In this document: piece by piece, positions 25,404 through 33,986 of the stretch
Layout: each line of letters opens with the position of its first letter
Position numbering within the stretch: position 1 is the first letter of the stretch
Source: Parablautia intestinalis
GTDB lineage: Bacteria; Bacillota; Clostridia; Lachnospirales; Lachnospiraceae
DNA: 64,000 nucleotides
NCBI GenBank assembly: GCA_003612395.1
Contig: RAYQ01000014.1
Location: forward strand, 62,001-126,000
Direction of reading: 5' to 3'
Notes under the pieces: generated by a model
What the model was told of the DNA's origin: nothing
Seen by the model: only the letters and a program-made list of their open reading frames with translations
Databases searched by the model: none
Translations under genes and position numbers: made by a program

Positions 25404-26531
25404 TTACTGAAAATCAGCAGCATTATCCGGAGTAACCTTTACATAGTCAACATAAATGGACTGTTCGCCTTCTGCATAAGTCTTTCCGCCTAAAAGAGCT
25501 TCCATAGCCTCTACAGCGCCTGCTGCCTGACCGTTTGCATCATTAAGAACGGTACCGGTCATATTACCGTTTACTACTTCGTTGAGCGCTGCGTCAAGTG
25601 CATCTACGCCTACCAGATAAATATCTTCATTTACAGTACGACCTGCTGCCTGAATTGCCTGCAGTGCGCCGATTGCCATATCGTCATTGTTACAGAAAAC
25701 AACTTCGATTTCATCACCAAATTTTGCAAGGTCGTTCTGTGCGATTTCCTGGCCCTTGTTACGATCCCAGTCACCACGCTGTAAGTCAAGTTCTTCCACT
25801 TCCATGCCTGCATCTGTAAGTGCCTTTACAGAGTACTCTGTACGATACTGTGCATCAATGTTCTCAGGGTCGCCCTGAATCATAATGTAGGAAATCTTGC
25901 CATCGCCATTGATATCACCCTTATTAGGAGTATCAAGAATCAGCTCGCCCTGCATGGTACCAGACTGACGTGCGTCACATCCGACATAAACCAGCTTGTC
26001 ATATGCAGCCATCTGCTCTGCTGTAGGCTCACGGTTAATTAATACGGTAGGGATATCTGCATCTTTCACAGTTGCGATAATCTGATCTGCTGCAGATGTC
26101 ATAACCGGGTTGATAATCAGAGCGTCAACTTCCTGTGCAATAAAGTTGTTAATCTGATTGTTCTGCTCAGCCTGGTCATTCTTGCCATCCATAACGGTTA
26201 CTGTATAGCCTTTGCCCTCTAAGATTTCCTGAAGCGCATTACGGTATGTTGTCATGAATGCGTCATCAAACTTGTAAATACACACACCAATGTTTCCACC
26301 TGCTGCCACTTCGTCAGATACCTGATCTGCTGCATCCTCTGCCGCATCTTCAGCTGCGTCTTCTGTGCCGGTTGTATCAGCTGCTGCATCATCTGTTGCT
26401 GCATCCTGTGTCTCCTGGGTCTCAGCCTCGTTTGTTGCCGGCTCAGCAGCATCTTTGCCGCCGCATGCCATCAGAGAAGCTGCCATAAGGACTGCCATTG
26501 CCATTGCGGTCAATTTTTTTGTTAATTTCAT
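25404..26531 (-). CDS. mglB: Galactose-type sugar-binding lipoprotein
   Basis: Extracellular lipoprotein that delivers galactose or a related sugar to MglAC. ATG 26531 (GGAGG about 11 nt upstream) gives a signal peptide ending in the lipobox LMAC. An acidic Ala/Asp/Glu/Thr-rich linker follows, then a Peripla_BP_4 domain from about residue 80 (NIGVCIYKFDDAF). The calcium loop typical of galactose-binding proteins is visible as DINGDGKIS, and sugar-contact motifs include NNDDMAIGALQA and VGVDAL. The low-complexity linker is typical of Gram-positive lipoproteins. First transporter gene of the operon. Confidence 0.93.
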   Translation of the reverse strand: MKLTKKLTAMAMAVLMAASLMACGGKDAAEPATNEAETQETQDAATDDAAADTTGTEDAAEDAAEDAADQVSDEVAAGGNIGVCIYKFDDAFMTTYRNALQEILEGKGYTVTVMDGKNDQAEQNNQINNFIAQEVDALIINPVMTSAADQIIATVKDADIPTVLINREPTAEQMAAYDKLVYVGCDARQSGTMQGELILDTPNKGDINGDGKISYIMIQGDPENIDAQYRTEYSVKALTDAGMEVEELDLQRGDWDRNKGQEIAQNDLAKFGDEIEVVFCNNDDMAIGALQAIQAAGRTVNEDIYLVGVDALDAALNEVVNGNMTGTVLNDANGQAAGAVEAMEALLGGKTYAEGEQSIYVDYVKVTPDNAADFQ

Positions 26532-26697
26532 ACTTTTAATTCCTCCCGTCTTTCCGCTCATTTCTGAGCAAATTATTTTGCTTCAGCCATTTTATACACA
26601 TTTGGTTATGTATAGTGGCTATTGACAGGCTAATTATAAAAGATTATCTGTAAATATTCTATAAGATTTTCTTTGAATAGTTATAATTTTTCTTTGA

Positions 26698-27711
26698 TTA
26701 TTTGTCTGAATCTTCCAAAACAATAATTTCCTGGGGCGTCCAGTAATAGGTCCCGTCCACAAGCGGATACTCTTTTGGCGTTTCTTTTCCCAGCGCACAT
26801 CCTGCCGCTAATTCCAATATTGCGCTCGCATAAATCTCCTTATTGGAAGAAACCGTCCCCAGCATTTTACCGCTTTTTACTGCTTCCAGTCCCGGTGTTG
26901 TTCCGTCAATTCCGATCACATTCACATCGGTAATTTCCGCACGTTCTAAAGCCTCAATGGCTCCTAATGCCATATCATCATTATTACTGATTACCAGCTC
27001 TATCGTATCAGGATACTGTATAAGCCACTGCTCCATAAGAGCTGAAGCCTGGCTCCGCTCCCAGTTTGCAATTCCTCCGGTAATCTTTTCGATAGGCACT
27101 TCCCCATCTTTAAGGCTCCGTATGGACCATTCCGTCCGGATTAGCGAATCCTGATGACTGCTCTCCCCCTCAAGCAACACATAATTAACCACGCCATCAC
27201 CGTTTAAATCTACCGCCTCCGGTTTTTCCCGGTACATATCCACTACCATCTGCCCCTGCAAAATGGCTGTTTCCTTTGCATCCACGCCAATATAATAAAG
27301 ATTTTCCCACCGGTTCATATCTTCTTCCACCGGCTGACGGTTGAAAAAGACCACCGGCACCTTTGCCGCCATAGCCTTCTCAATCATCCCTGATGCTTCC
27401 ATCCGGTCTACCGGATTAACGCATATCACATCGCATCCCAGGGAAATAAACCGTTCAACCTGGTTGTTTTGTGTATTCTGGCTTCCCTTAGCATCCTGAA
27501 TGTCCAGTGTCACCTTAATCCCGTTTTCCCTCTCATATTCTTTTGCCTTATCCTCAATTTCACTGCGGATATTATTGATAAAGGTATCGTCTCCGCGGTA
27601 CAGACTGATACCTATGCGAATGGACGTCTTCTGCTCATCTTTCTGATTGTGTCCGCATGATGTCAGCAGCACGCACACCGCAGCCAGCATAAGGAATATT
27701 CTTTTTCCCAT
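26698..27711 (-). CDS. Second MglB-like sugar-binding lipoprotein
   Basis: A 337-residue lipoprotein with lipobox LTSC near residue 19 and a Peripla_BP_4 domain (RIGISLYRGDDTFINNI). It shares the galactose-type calcium loop (DLNGDGVVN) and NNDDMALGAIEAL and IGIDGTTPG motifs with mglB, but has a shorter linker. The gene lies 166 bp upstream of mglB and downstream of the sensor genes, in the same direction. It may supply an alternative binding protein to MglAC or feed ligand signal to the histidine kinase. The chosen ATG follows GGGGG. Confidence 0.85.
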   Translation of the reverse strand: MGKRIFLMLAAVCVLLTSCGHNQKDEQKTSIRIGISLYRGDDTFINNIRSEIEDKAKEYERENGIKVTLDIQDAKGSQNTQNNQVERFISLGCDVICVNPVDRMEASGMIEKAMAAKVPVVFFNRQPVEEDMNRWENLYYIGVDAKETAILQGQMVVDMYREKPEAVDLNGDGVVNYVLLEGESSHQDSLIRTEWSIRSLKDGEVPIEKITGGIANWERSQASALMEQWLIQYPDTIELVISNNDDMALGAIEALERAEITDVNVIGIDGTTPGLEAVKSGKMLGTVSSNKEIYASAILELAAGCALGKETPKEYPLVDGTYYWTPQEIIVLEDSDK

Positions 27712-27800
27712 TCTTTTGATTCCCCCTTATTCCCCTTTATTTCCGTAAGCAATAATCCGGGCAGCCTTGTCAGATTACAGGTTTTGTCGCTGCCTGCACT

Positions 27801-28778
27801 TTATTCAATTGGAAACAGCATCTTTTCATATTCTTTCTTCCTCAGGTCCTCCTTTTCTATATATTGATAATCCATCCTCAGGGCTTTTCCTCCCTCTAAT
27901 CCTTCCAGCTCTTTGACCGCCATACAGACACTGTAGTAACCCATGCCAAATTCATCGACTGCACAAGTCCCCGTGATGAATCCCCGGTCCAGATAATTCA
28001 AAATTGCAGTAGTGCTCCCCCTCCCGTAAATCCCGCAGATACTTTCCATAAAATTGGAATCCTCCGCTGCGGCTGCTGCCGTCTGTGTAAGGATTTCCGG
28101 ACTTTCCGTCAAAATAACAATGTGCCTTTTGCCTGAATCCATTGCTTTTTGGAGGCTCTCCTTTAAATATATGTTTTCACTGCAATAGATCGTCTGATAG
28201 GCGCACCCGTTCCTGCCCAGCTCCTGCGTGATCCCCAGGCGGAAATCTTCTCCTGCCATACTGCGCTTTTTTTGCTCTGACAAAATGATAACCTCGGCAT
28301 CCTGCGGCATTTGCCGAAGCATCTGAGAGGTAAGCTCCTGTCCCATCTTCTTATAATCTGATGAGATTGATCCAATAATTTCTTCTCCTGCCAGTCCGGA
28401 TCCCAAAAGCACCGTGGGAACCGTTATTTGCTTTTGGGACAATGCGTCAAAAAGCTTCTGTTCGTCAACCGGCGCCACGATTAGCGCATCGGCCCCATCC
28501 TGCTGCTCACGCATAATAAATTCTATCTGTTGATCCGGCTCCAGCTTTTCATACAATGTGATAAAACGGACATCGGCATTAAGCTCCACTGCTGCCTGAT
28601 CCATGCCTTTTCGAAAATTACTGTAATTGTTATCACTGGCATCCTCAATAATCACGGCTATCTGATAAACCTCCTGTTCCGGCTCCCGTATAATCAAATC
28701 CGTTGAGCACATCAGAAATAAAACCACCAGAAATATCATATAACAAAAAAGCAGCAACTTCCCCTTTTTCCCTATCAT
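27801..28778 (-). CDS. Membrane-anchored sugar-binding-like protein, likely sensor accessory
   Basis: A protein of about 325 residues with an N-terminal transmembrane helix (LLLFCYMIFLVVLFLMC) and a Peripla_BP_4-like domain (YQIAVIIEDASDNNYSNF). There is a Cys at the end of the hydrophobic stretch but no good lipobox context. The calcium loop and Trp-rich sugar-contact motifs of MglB are missing. It overlaps the end of the histidine kinase gene region and is co-directional. This suggests it presents a ligand to that kinase, as in other two-component systems with dedicated binding proteins. Start uncertain: ATG 28814 would overlap the kinase gene by 26 nt. Confidence 0.7.
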   Translation of the reverse strand: MIGKKGKLLLFCYMIFLVVLFLMCSTDLIIREPEQEVYQIAVIIEDASDNNYSNFRKGMDQAAVELNADVRFITLYEKLEPDQQIEFIMREQQDGADALIVAPVDEQKLFDALSQKQITVPTVLLGSGLAGEEIIGSISSDYKKMGQELTSQMLRQMPQDAEVIILSEQKKRSMAGEDFRLGITQELGRNGCAYQTIYCSENIYLKESLQKAMDSGKRHIVILTESPEILTQTAAAAAEDSNFMESICGIYGRGSTTAILNYLDRGFITGTCAVDEFGMGYYSVCMAVKELEGLEGGKALRMDYQYIEKEDLRKKEYEKMLFPIE

Positions 28779-28788
28779 TCCCTTACTT

Positions 28789-30573
28789 TTACTCCTTTTC
28801 CATGGCTTCCGCATACATTTTTACCGGCAGGTGAATTCGGATAACTGTCCCTTCATCCGGTTCCGATTCTATTATAAGTCCGTAAGGTTTTCCAAAATAT
28901 AGTTCGATCCTTTCATTTACGTTTTTCACGCCAATACCGGAACCTCTCCCTGAACGCACCTGCGGCTTTTCACTGAGCAGTCCTTCTACCTGTTCCCCGG
29001 TCATTCCAAGGCCGTTGTCGCTGATTTCAAACCAAAGGCTGTCTTCTTCCCGAAATGCCCGTATCCGGATTTCGCCGTCTCCATCCATGAATTCCATACC
29101 GTGATAAATGGCGTTTTCCACCAGGGGCTGTAAAAGCAGTTTCAGGCAGGCAAGCTCCATCACATCCTCCCCCGCCTCAATCTCGTAGGTAAATTTATTT
29201 TTAAACCTCATCTGCTGAATCATCAGATAATTGCGCACATGTTCCAGTTCATCGCGTACCGGAATAATGCTTTTTCCCTTACTGAGGCTGATACGGAAAA
29301 AGCGCGCAAGGGCTGTAACCACTTTCACGGCTTCCTGCTTTTGTTCGTTCTCAATCATCCACACGATAATATCCAGGGTATTATACAAAAAATGCGGATT
29401 AATCTGGGACTGCAGAGTGTCAAATTCACTTTTTCTTTTTGATTCATGCTCTGTTACAATATCCTGCATCAATGTCTTAATGCGCTTTGCCATATCCCCT
29501 ATGGATCGCCCAAGGTGCTGGATTTCATAGGTTCCGCCAGTATAGACTTCCGTATCCAGTTCTCCTGCCTCGATAGCGTTTACCGACTTTTCCAGTTCCT
29601 GAATCGGATCCGTAATGCGGGATGAGATGAATGCATTAATCAAAATCAGAGCCAGTAAAAAGGATGCCACAACAAACGTAACAAAAAGCCTCATCTTCAG
29701 ATTACTTAATGATAAACCCTTCTCCGGCGTAACGCTCAGAAGTTTCCACCCTGTATAACCTACAAATTTTACATTGATGTTACGCATTTCCCCTTCATAT
29801 TCTTCCCGGTAGCTTCCATCCCGGTACTCTGTGGCCGCAGCAATGTTTTCCGATAACCATCCCGTTTCTATCAGCTGCATTTTGGGGTGGTAAATCAGCT
29901 CTCCACTGCCGTTAACCATATAAAGATAGCCTTCATTCCCAAGTACAATATTCTCTAAAATCTGCTGCAGGCTGCTGTAACGGATATCCATCAGCAGTAT
30001 TCCCTGCTCCGTGGATGTACCGTAGGTAATCTCCACCGCCCGTGTCAGGGTAATAACCCAGCGGTATTGGTTTTCGTTATTGTCGAAAATATACTGTACA
30101 TGGGGCGTGCTAAAGTGCAGATTGTCCGTTCTGGCCAGCGTATTCTCAAACCATTCCTCCTTTGTTACATCCATCCCCGTCTTTAAACGCGCTGCCGGAA
30201 CCGCTTCTAACAGTTCCCCCTCTTTTGACAAAAGAGCAATATTGGCAATACTGTCTTTATTATTATCATAAAGAAGTGTAATGCTGCTGTTTATTGTTTC
30301 TGCGGATAAATCAGCATTTTTTATAATGTCGTAATACAGGCTGTCCGAAAGCTTCATAATCGTGCGCAGATACGAATCCACCGATTGACTCACCTGCCCT
30401 AATACCGCCTGACTTTCCTTCTGCATCGCAGTTACAAACTGACGGGACAGCTGTACATAAAGTGCAATTCCGCTTAAAAGCATTGCTGCCAGCGCACTGA
30501 TCGTAAAGTAAATAAAAATAGTATACCGGATGCTGATTTTTTCCAAATGAGCCGCCTTTATTCCTTTAACCAT
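28789..30573 (-). CDS. YesM-type sensor histidine kinase
   Basis: Membrane sensor kinase of about 594 residues. Order: transmembrane helix near residues 17-40, a large extracellular dCache-like domain (SLYYDII to LLSVTPEKG), a second transmembrane helix, a HAMP linker (SSRITDPIQELEKSVNAIEAG), then the His_kinase domain with phospho-acceptor His in LQSQINPHFLYNTLD and the ATPase motifs LVENAIYHG, DNGLGM and GSGIGVKNV. This is the LytS/YesM architecture that controls sugar uptake in Clostridia. ATG 30573 overlaps the response-regulator stop; a TTG 12 codons on is an alternative. Likely signals with the adjacent AraC-type regulator. Confidence 0.88.
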   Translation of the reverse strand: MVKGIKAAHLEKISIRYTIFIYFTISALAAMLLSGIALYVQLSRQFVTAMQKESQAVLGQVSQSVDSYLRTIMKLSDSLYYDIIKNADLSAETINSSITLLYDNNKDSIANIALLSKEGELLEAVPAARLKTGMDVTKEEWFENTLARTDNLHFSTPHVQYIFDNNENQYRWVITLTRAVEITYGTSTEQGILLMDIRYSSLQQILENIVLGNEGYLYMVNGSGELIYHPKMQLIETGWLSENIAAATEYRDGSYREEYEGEMRNINVKFVGYTGWKLLSVTPEKGLSLSNLKMRLFVTFVVASFLLALILINAFISSRITDPIQELEKSVNAIEAGELDTEVYTGGTYEIQHLGRSIGDMAKRIKTLMQDIVTEHESKRKSEFDTLQSQINPHFLYNTLDIIVWMIENEQKQEAVKVVTALARFFRISLSKGKSIIPVRDELEHVRNYLMIQQMRFKNKFTYEIEAGEDVMELACLKLLLQPLVENAIYHGMEFMDGDGEIRIRAFREEDSLWFEISDNGLGMTGEQVEGLLSEKPQVRSGRGSGIGVKNVNERIELYFGKPYGLIIESEPDEGTVIRIHLPVKMYAEAMEKE

Positions 30574-32185
30574 TCCCTTTAGGCCCCCTGTATTTTGTCG
30601 GTGAGACGCCATATTGCTTTTTAAATACATAACTGAAATAATTCTGCTCCTGATAACCCACCTTCTGAGCAATCATATATGTTTTGTCATCCGTTTCGCT
30701 TAGCAGCTCCACCGCTTTATTAAGGCGCACCTCTGTCAGATAATTTACATAGCTCTGTCCTGTTTCTTTTTTAAATACCGTGGAAAAATAGGCGGGGCTC
30801 ATGTGGAGATAGCGGCACAGCATTTCCACTGACAACTCAGGATTTGCGTAATTTTCCCTGATGTATTCCTTTGCCTGCCTGATTACCTGTTTGGTCGTAT
30901 TGTCTCTCTCCCGGTTCAAAGCTTCGTTCATGCGGCGGGCCACCGGTATAAGCCGCTCCGCAAACTCTTCCCGGCAGTAAAGTCCATCCAGCATATCCGT
31001 ATACTGCTCCCCGGAGTCAAACATTTCGCTTATGTTCAAGTCATACTGCTGCATCAGGCGGATCATGCTGTTGACAATGGACAGCATATAGACCTGGTAT
31101 TGTCTGGCATGAACTTTTGCATCATCCATCTTTATTGCCAGATTCCGGATAACACTCTCAATCAGTTCCTCCGGCCCAAATTTAATTGCTGCAGTAAGCT
31201 CGGCTTCCCCTTTATCATCCAGCTGCAGTTTCCCGCGGCTCACCGGCTCCATATCGTTGATATAAATTACTTTACCGCCCCCTACAATTGCCCGGTAGCC
31301 TAAGGCATCCACACAGGTTCGGTAAGAACGCCCAATTTCCTGCAGCGTATCGCAGCTTCGGCCTACACCAATAGTAATCGACACCCCCAAAAGCCGCCTG
31401 CTTTCTTTACAGACATCGCTTAAAAGGTTCATAAGTCCTGTCTGTGTATTGCTCTCGTCCACTGCTATAATTACGGTAATTCCATCTGCAGAATTAAAAG
31501 TGACAAAACGGTAGTGCATTCGTAAATAGTCCTCCACAAAATCCCGCACAGAAATGGGAATCAGTTCCTGGTGTTCGGAAAATACCTGATTTTCTGCTTT
31601 TTCCTCCTGTTCCACATGGATCATCGCTGTCAGCCACTTACGGGCATCCAGAATGTTTATCCCGTATTCACGCAGTTTTGGTGCGATAGTCCCTACATCC
31701 GCGCTCATTCGCACCAAATCGTTTAAATATAATTCCCGCAAAATTGGCAGACTGCTTAAATACCGTTCCTGCAGCATATTAATGTTCCGGCGCTGCTCTA
31801 TCTCCTCATCCAGGTTCTTTTTTATCCGTCTTAAAATGGCGGCCAGCTCTTCACCGTTGACCGGTTTTAAAATATACTCAGCCGCATTCAGCTTGATTGC
31901 CCTCTGGGCATATTCAAAATCATCATACCCTGAAAAAATAAGTATTTTAACAGACGGATATTTTTCGCGTATCTTCCCGGTAAGCGTCAGCCCGTCCATA
32001 TAAGGCATGCGGATATCCGTCATAACAACATCCGGCTCCATCTGTTCCAGTTTTTCCAAAGCGTCCTGTCCGTTTTCGGCATCCCCCACCATAACAAACC
32101 CAAGCTGTTCCCAATTCATTTTATGAATGATGGCTTTGCGGACTTCCTCCTCGTCATCTACCAGCATAATACGATATAACCCCAT
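30566..32185 (-). CDS. YesN-type response regulator with AraC DNA-binding domain
   Basis: A 539-residue cytoplasmic regulator. The receiver domain (residues 5-120) has DDEEE acidic pair, phospho-acceptor Asp in VVMTDIRMPYMDG, Ser in IFSGYDDF and Lys in YILKPV. A long middle helical region follows, and the C-terminal 100 residues are an AraC/XylS domain (ELSVEMLCRYLHMSPAYFSTVFKK and VGYQEQNYFSYVFKKQYG). It is the first gene of the co-directional sensor-sugar uptake cluster and probably activates the mgl genes. ATG has AAAGGA 6 nt upstream. Confidence 0.9.
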   Translation of the reverse strand: MGLYRIMLVDDEEEVRKAIIHKMNWEQLGFVMVGDAENGQDALEKLEQMEPDVVMTDIRMPYMDGLTLTGKIREKYPSVKILIFSGYDDFEYAQRAIKLNAAEYILKPVNGEELAAILRRIKKNLDEEIEQRRNINMLQERYLSSLPILRELYLNDLVRMSADVGTIAPKLREYGINILDARKWLTAMIHVEQEEKAENQVFSEHQELIPISVRDFVEDYLRMHYRFVTFNSADGITVIIAVDESNTQTGLMNLLSDVCKESRRLLGVSITIGVGRSCDTLQEIGRSYRTCVDALGYRAIVGGGKVIYINDMEPVSRGKLQLDDKGEAELTAAIKFGPEELIESVIRNLAIKMDDAKVHARQYQVYMLSIVNSMIRLMQQYDLNISEMFDSGEQYTDMLDGLYCREEFAERLIPVARRMNEALNRERDNTTKQVIRQAKEYIRENYANPELSVEMLCRYLHMSPAYFSTVFKKETGQSYVNYLTEVRLNKAVELLSETDDKTYMIAQKVGYQEQNYFSYVFKKQYGVSPTKYRGPKGNG

Positions 32186-32361
32186 CCGAAATCCTTTCCT
32201 TTCACATTACAATTACCGTTTATCCAATTTAACGAACAACTACTTAATCTCTTTATGTCAGGTGCCCCCGCATCTATATTAAATACTGTATCATGCACGA
32301 CAAACTTCCGCAAGACCGTTCATTCCCCAAAAATGCCCCGAAAACGGTCTGGCATCGCGAC
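32186..32361. other. Intergenic region upstream of the response regulator
   Basis: AT-rich DNA that should hold the promoter for the leftward sensor cluster. A hairpin, AGACCGTT...AACGGTCT, lies at about 32312-32351, directly before the rightward promoter at 32362; it may terminate or insulate transcription. No gene seen. Confidence 0.35.
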
Positions 32362-32437
32362 TTGACATTTCCGTCTTTCATGCTATACTAAAAAACGCCG
32401 GAAATCCTGTAAGTTCAGGACCCCCGGCGGTCATCAT
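32362..32437 (+). promoter_or_regulatory. Presumed native queT promoter and leader, now separated from queT
   Basis: TTGACA (32362-32367), a 16-nt spacer and TATACT (32384-32389) form a strong promoter reading right. The leader then contains a hairpin, CGCCGG-aaa-TCCTG / CAGGA-ccc-CCGGCG, and reaches the left copy of the 36-bp repeat 54 nt after the -10 start. Before integration of the 6.2-kb element this promoter would have driven the riboswitch and queT, now at 38631. Confidence 0.65.
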
Positions 32438-32473
32438 GGTGAGTTCGAGACCTTCCTCACCTAAAACAAAACT
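32438..32473 (+). repeat. attL: left copy of the 36-bp repeat, truncated riboswitch aptamer
   Basis: Identical over 36 bases to 38581-38616. It includes the P1 hairpin (GGTGAG/CTCACC) and the A-rich tail, but the bases that follow are TTAAATATG, so the AAGG strand of the pseudoknot is missing. This copy should therefore not form a working preQ1 aptamer. Confidence 0.9.
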
Positions 32474-32503
32474 TTAAATATGCAACTTTTATCATATTTT
32501 ATC

Positions 32504-32544
32504 AAGTGCTATGTACTGTTATTATCGTAACAGCCATAGCACTT
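32504..32544. other. Strong two-part stem-loop between attL and int
   Basis: AAGTGCTATG pairs with CATAGCACTT, with an inner CTGTTA/TAACAG stem. There is no T-run. It may stop transcripts entering from the 32362 promoter or arriving from int, or be a protein-binding structure of the attachment region. Confidence 0.55.
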
Positions 32545-32580
32545 ATCATTTGTCTTGATACATCATTCTTTATCTTGTAC

Positions 32581-32597
32581 GGGGTACAAATGGGGTA
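32581..32597. repeat. Candidate integrase arm site, left
   Basis: GGGGTAcAAATGGGGTA, two direct GGGGTA words. One mismatch from the 17-bp sequence at 38484-38500 near the other end, in the same orientation. Confidence 0.5.
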
Positions 32598-32603
32598 TAC
32601 CCA

Positions 32604-33728
32604 TCAAAAAGCATTTGCTATAAGTTCCATTTCTTCCGCTTTTGTTGTCGGCAATACATGTGAATATAAATCCATCGTCATTGCAAGTGTGCTATGTCCT
32701 AAAATAGCTTTAAGCGTCTGCGGTTTCATACCATTCTCAATCGCTCTTGTTGCAAAGGTGTGTCTAAAACAATGTGGTGTAAAATACTCAAACTCTATTC
32801 CTGCACCATGTATCTTTTTCAGAATACGATTGATTTCAGCCTGTAATCTCTCTCTGCTAATCGGTCGGTCATCATCCATCCGAAAGATATAGGCATTTAT
32901 AAATATAACTTCTTGGCTATTCCTTTTTGACTGATTTTCTATAATGTCAATCATATCCTGCGTAAGCGGAATATCTCTTTTTGAAGTCTTAGTCTTTGGT
33001 GTGTCCTCAAAAAAGCCCTGATTCCCACCCTCATATTTCAATGTACGCACAATATGAATTACGCCATTTTTTCTATCGATATCAGAAAACTTCAATCCCC
33101 TAATTTCGCCGCTTCTCATACCTGTTCTGATTGCAAGCGCAAATAAATTATATAGATAACTTTCTTCCGCATATTTCATAAATGTTTCCTGCTCTTGTAC
33201 AGAGAAAACTCTGCGCGCTTTTGTCTCGCTTTGACGCGGTATAGTAGCTAAGATAACAGGATTTCTTTCTATGATACCATTTTTTACCGCCTGTTTGAAA
33301 CAACCATTTAAAACGGCAGAAATAATCTTTATAGTGGATACTGCAAGTCCATCTCTTAACATCCCGTTGTATACACGCTGTATATGTTCGCCCCGTATAT
33401 CTACCATTTTCCTTTTACCGATATATTTATCAACGTAAAAATTATAATAATTCGTATAAGCTATGATTGTTCCTACCTTTACTTGGTTCTTTTTATATTC
33501 CTCCATCCATGTTTCAAACCATTCTTTTACAGTCATTCTGTTCTTTGCCACAAAACCTCCATGTTCAAGTCTGTACCGCAACTCTGTCATTTTAGTTTTC
33601 AATTCCGGAAGACTATCAGCATATACTGAATACCTTTCATTTTCGTACTGTACACGCCCCTCATACTTCCCATTCTTCCTCTGTCTAATGCCTGCTGGTA
33701 ATTCTTTGCCTTTTAAATCCTTTGCCAT
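32604..33728 (-). CDS. int: Tyrosine integrase of the queT-leader element
   Basis: A 374-residue tyrosine recombinase. N-terminal arm-binding segment (GIRQRKNGKYEGRVQYENERYSV), a SAM-like core-binding domain (TVKEWFETWMEEYKK), and a catalytic domain with Arg in RTGMRSGEIRGL, HCFRHTFATR, LGHSTLAMT and nucleophile Tyr in MDLYSHVLP. It is the leftmost gene and reads outward toward attL, 131 bp away. Distinct from the guaA-linked integrase. It should act on the 36-bp core inside the preQ1 riboswitch. Confidence 0.93.
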   Translation of the reverse strand: MAKDLKGKELPAGIRQRKNGKYEGRVQYENERYSVYADSLPELKTKMTELRYRLEHGGFVAKNRMTVKEWFETWMEEYKKNQVKVGTIIAYTNYYNFYVDKYIGKRKMVDIRGEHIQRVYNGMLRDGLAVSTIKIISAVLNGCFKQAVKNGIIERNPVILATIPRQSETKARRVFSVQEQETFMKYAEESYLYNLFALAIRTGMRSGEIRGLKFSDIDRKNGVIHIVRTLKYEGGNQGFFEDTPKTKTSKRDIPLTQDMIDIIENQSKRNSQEVIFINAYIFRMDDDRPISRERLQAEINRILKKIHGAGIEFEYFTPHCFRHTFATRAIENGMKPQTLKAILGHSTLAMTMDLYSHVLPTTKAEEMELIANAF

Positions 33729-33780
33729 GTCTTCTCCTTCCTGAAATTCAAAACGCCTGCATAAGCAGGCGTTTTGTTCA

Positions 33781-33978
33781 TTAACTCCTTTCGTTCAAAT
33801 ATTTTTGTATCTTTTCCCGATTCCACAGAACACGCTTGCCTATCTGTACCTTTGCTCCCGCTTCTGTGCCTATCTTAACCGTGGTAGACCTTCCACAACT
33901 TAATAATTCCTGTAAATCCGCGGTAGATATTAGCATTCGATGCTTTAACTCTAGCTGTGATTCAGTAGTCTTACGCAT
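33781..33978 (-). CDS. Excisionase-like small DNA-binding protein
   Basis: A 65-residue protein with a MerR/AlpA-like winged helix-turn-helix: LISTADLQELLSCGRSTTVKIG, then IGKRVLWNREKIQKYL. This is the usual Xis or excisionase-family shape. I chose ATG 33978 with AAAGGA 4 nt upstream. It overlaps no gene but starts 9 nt after the ATPase stop and lies 52 bp before int, fitting an xis-int pair. Confidence 0.75.
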   Translation of the reverse strand: MRKTTESQLELKHRMLISTADLQELLSCGRSTTVKIGTEAGAKVQIGKRVLWNREKIQKYLNERS

Positions 33979-33986
33979 AGTTTCCT

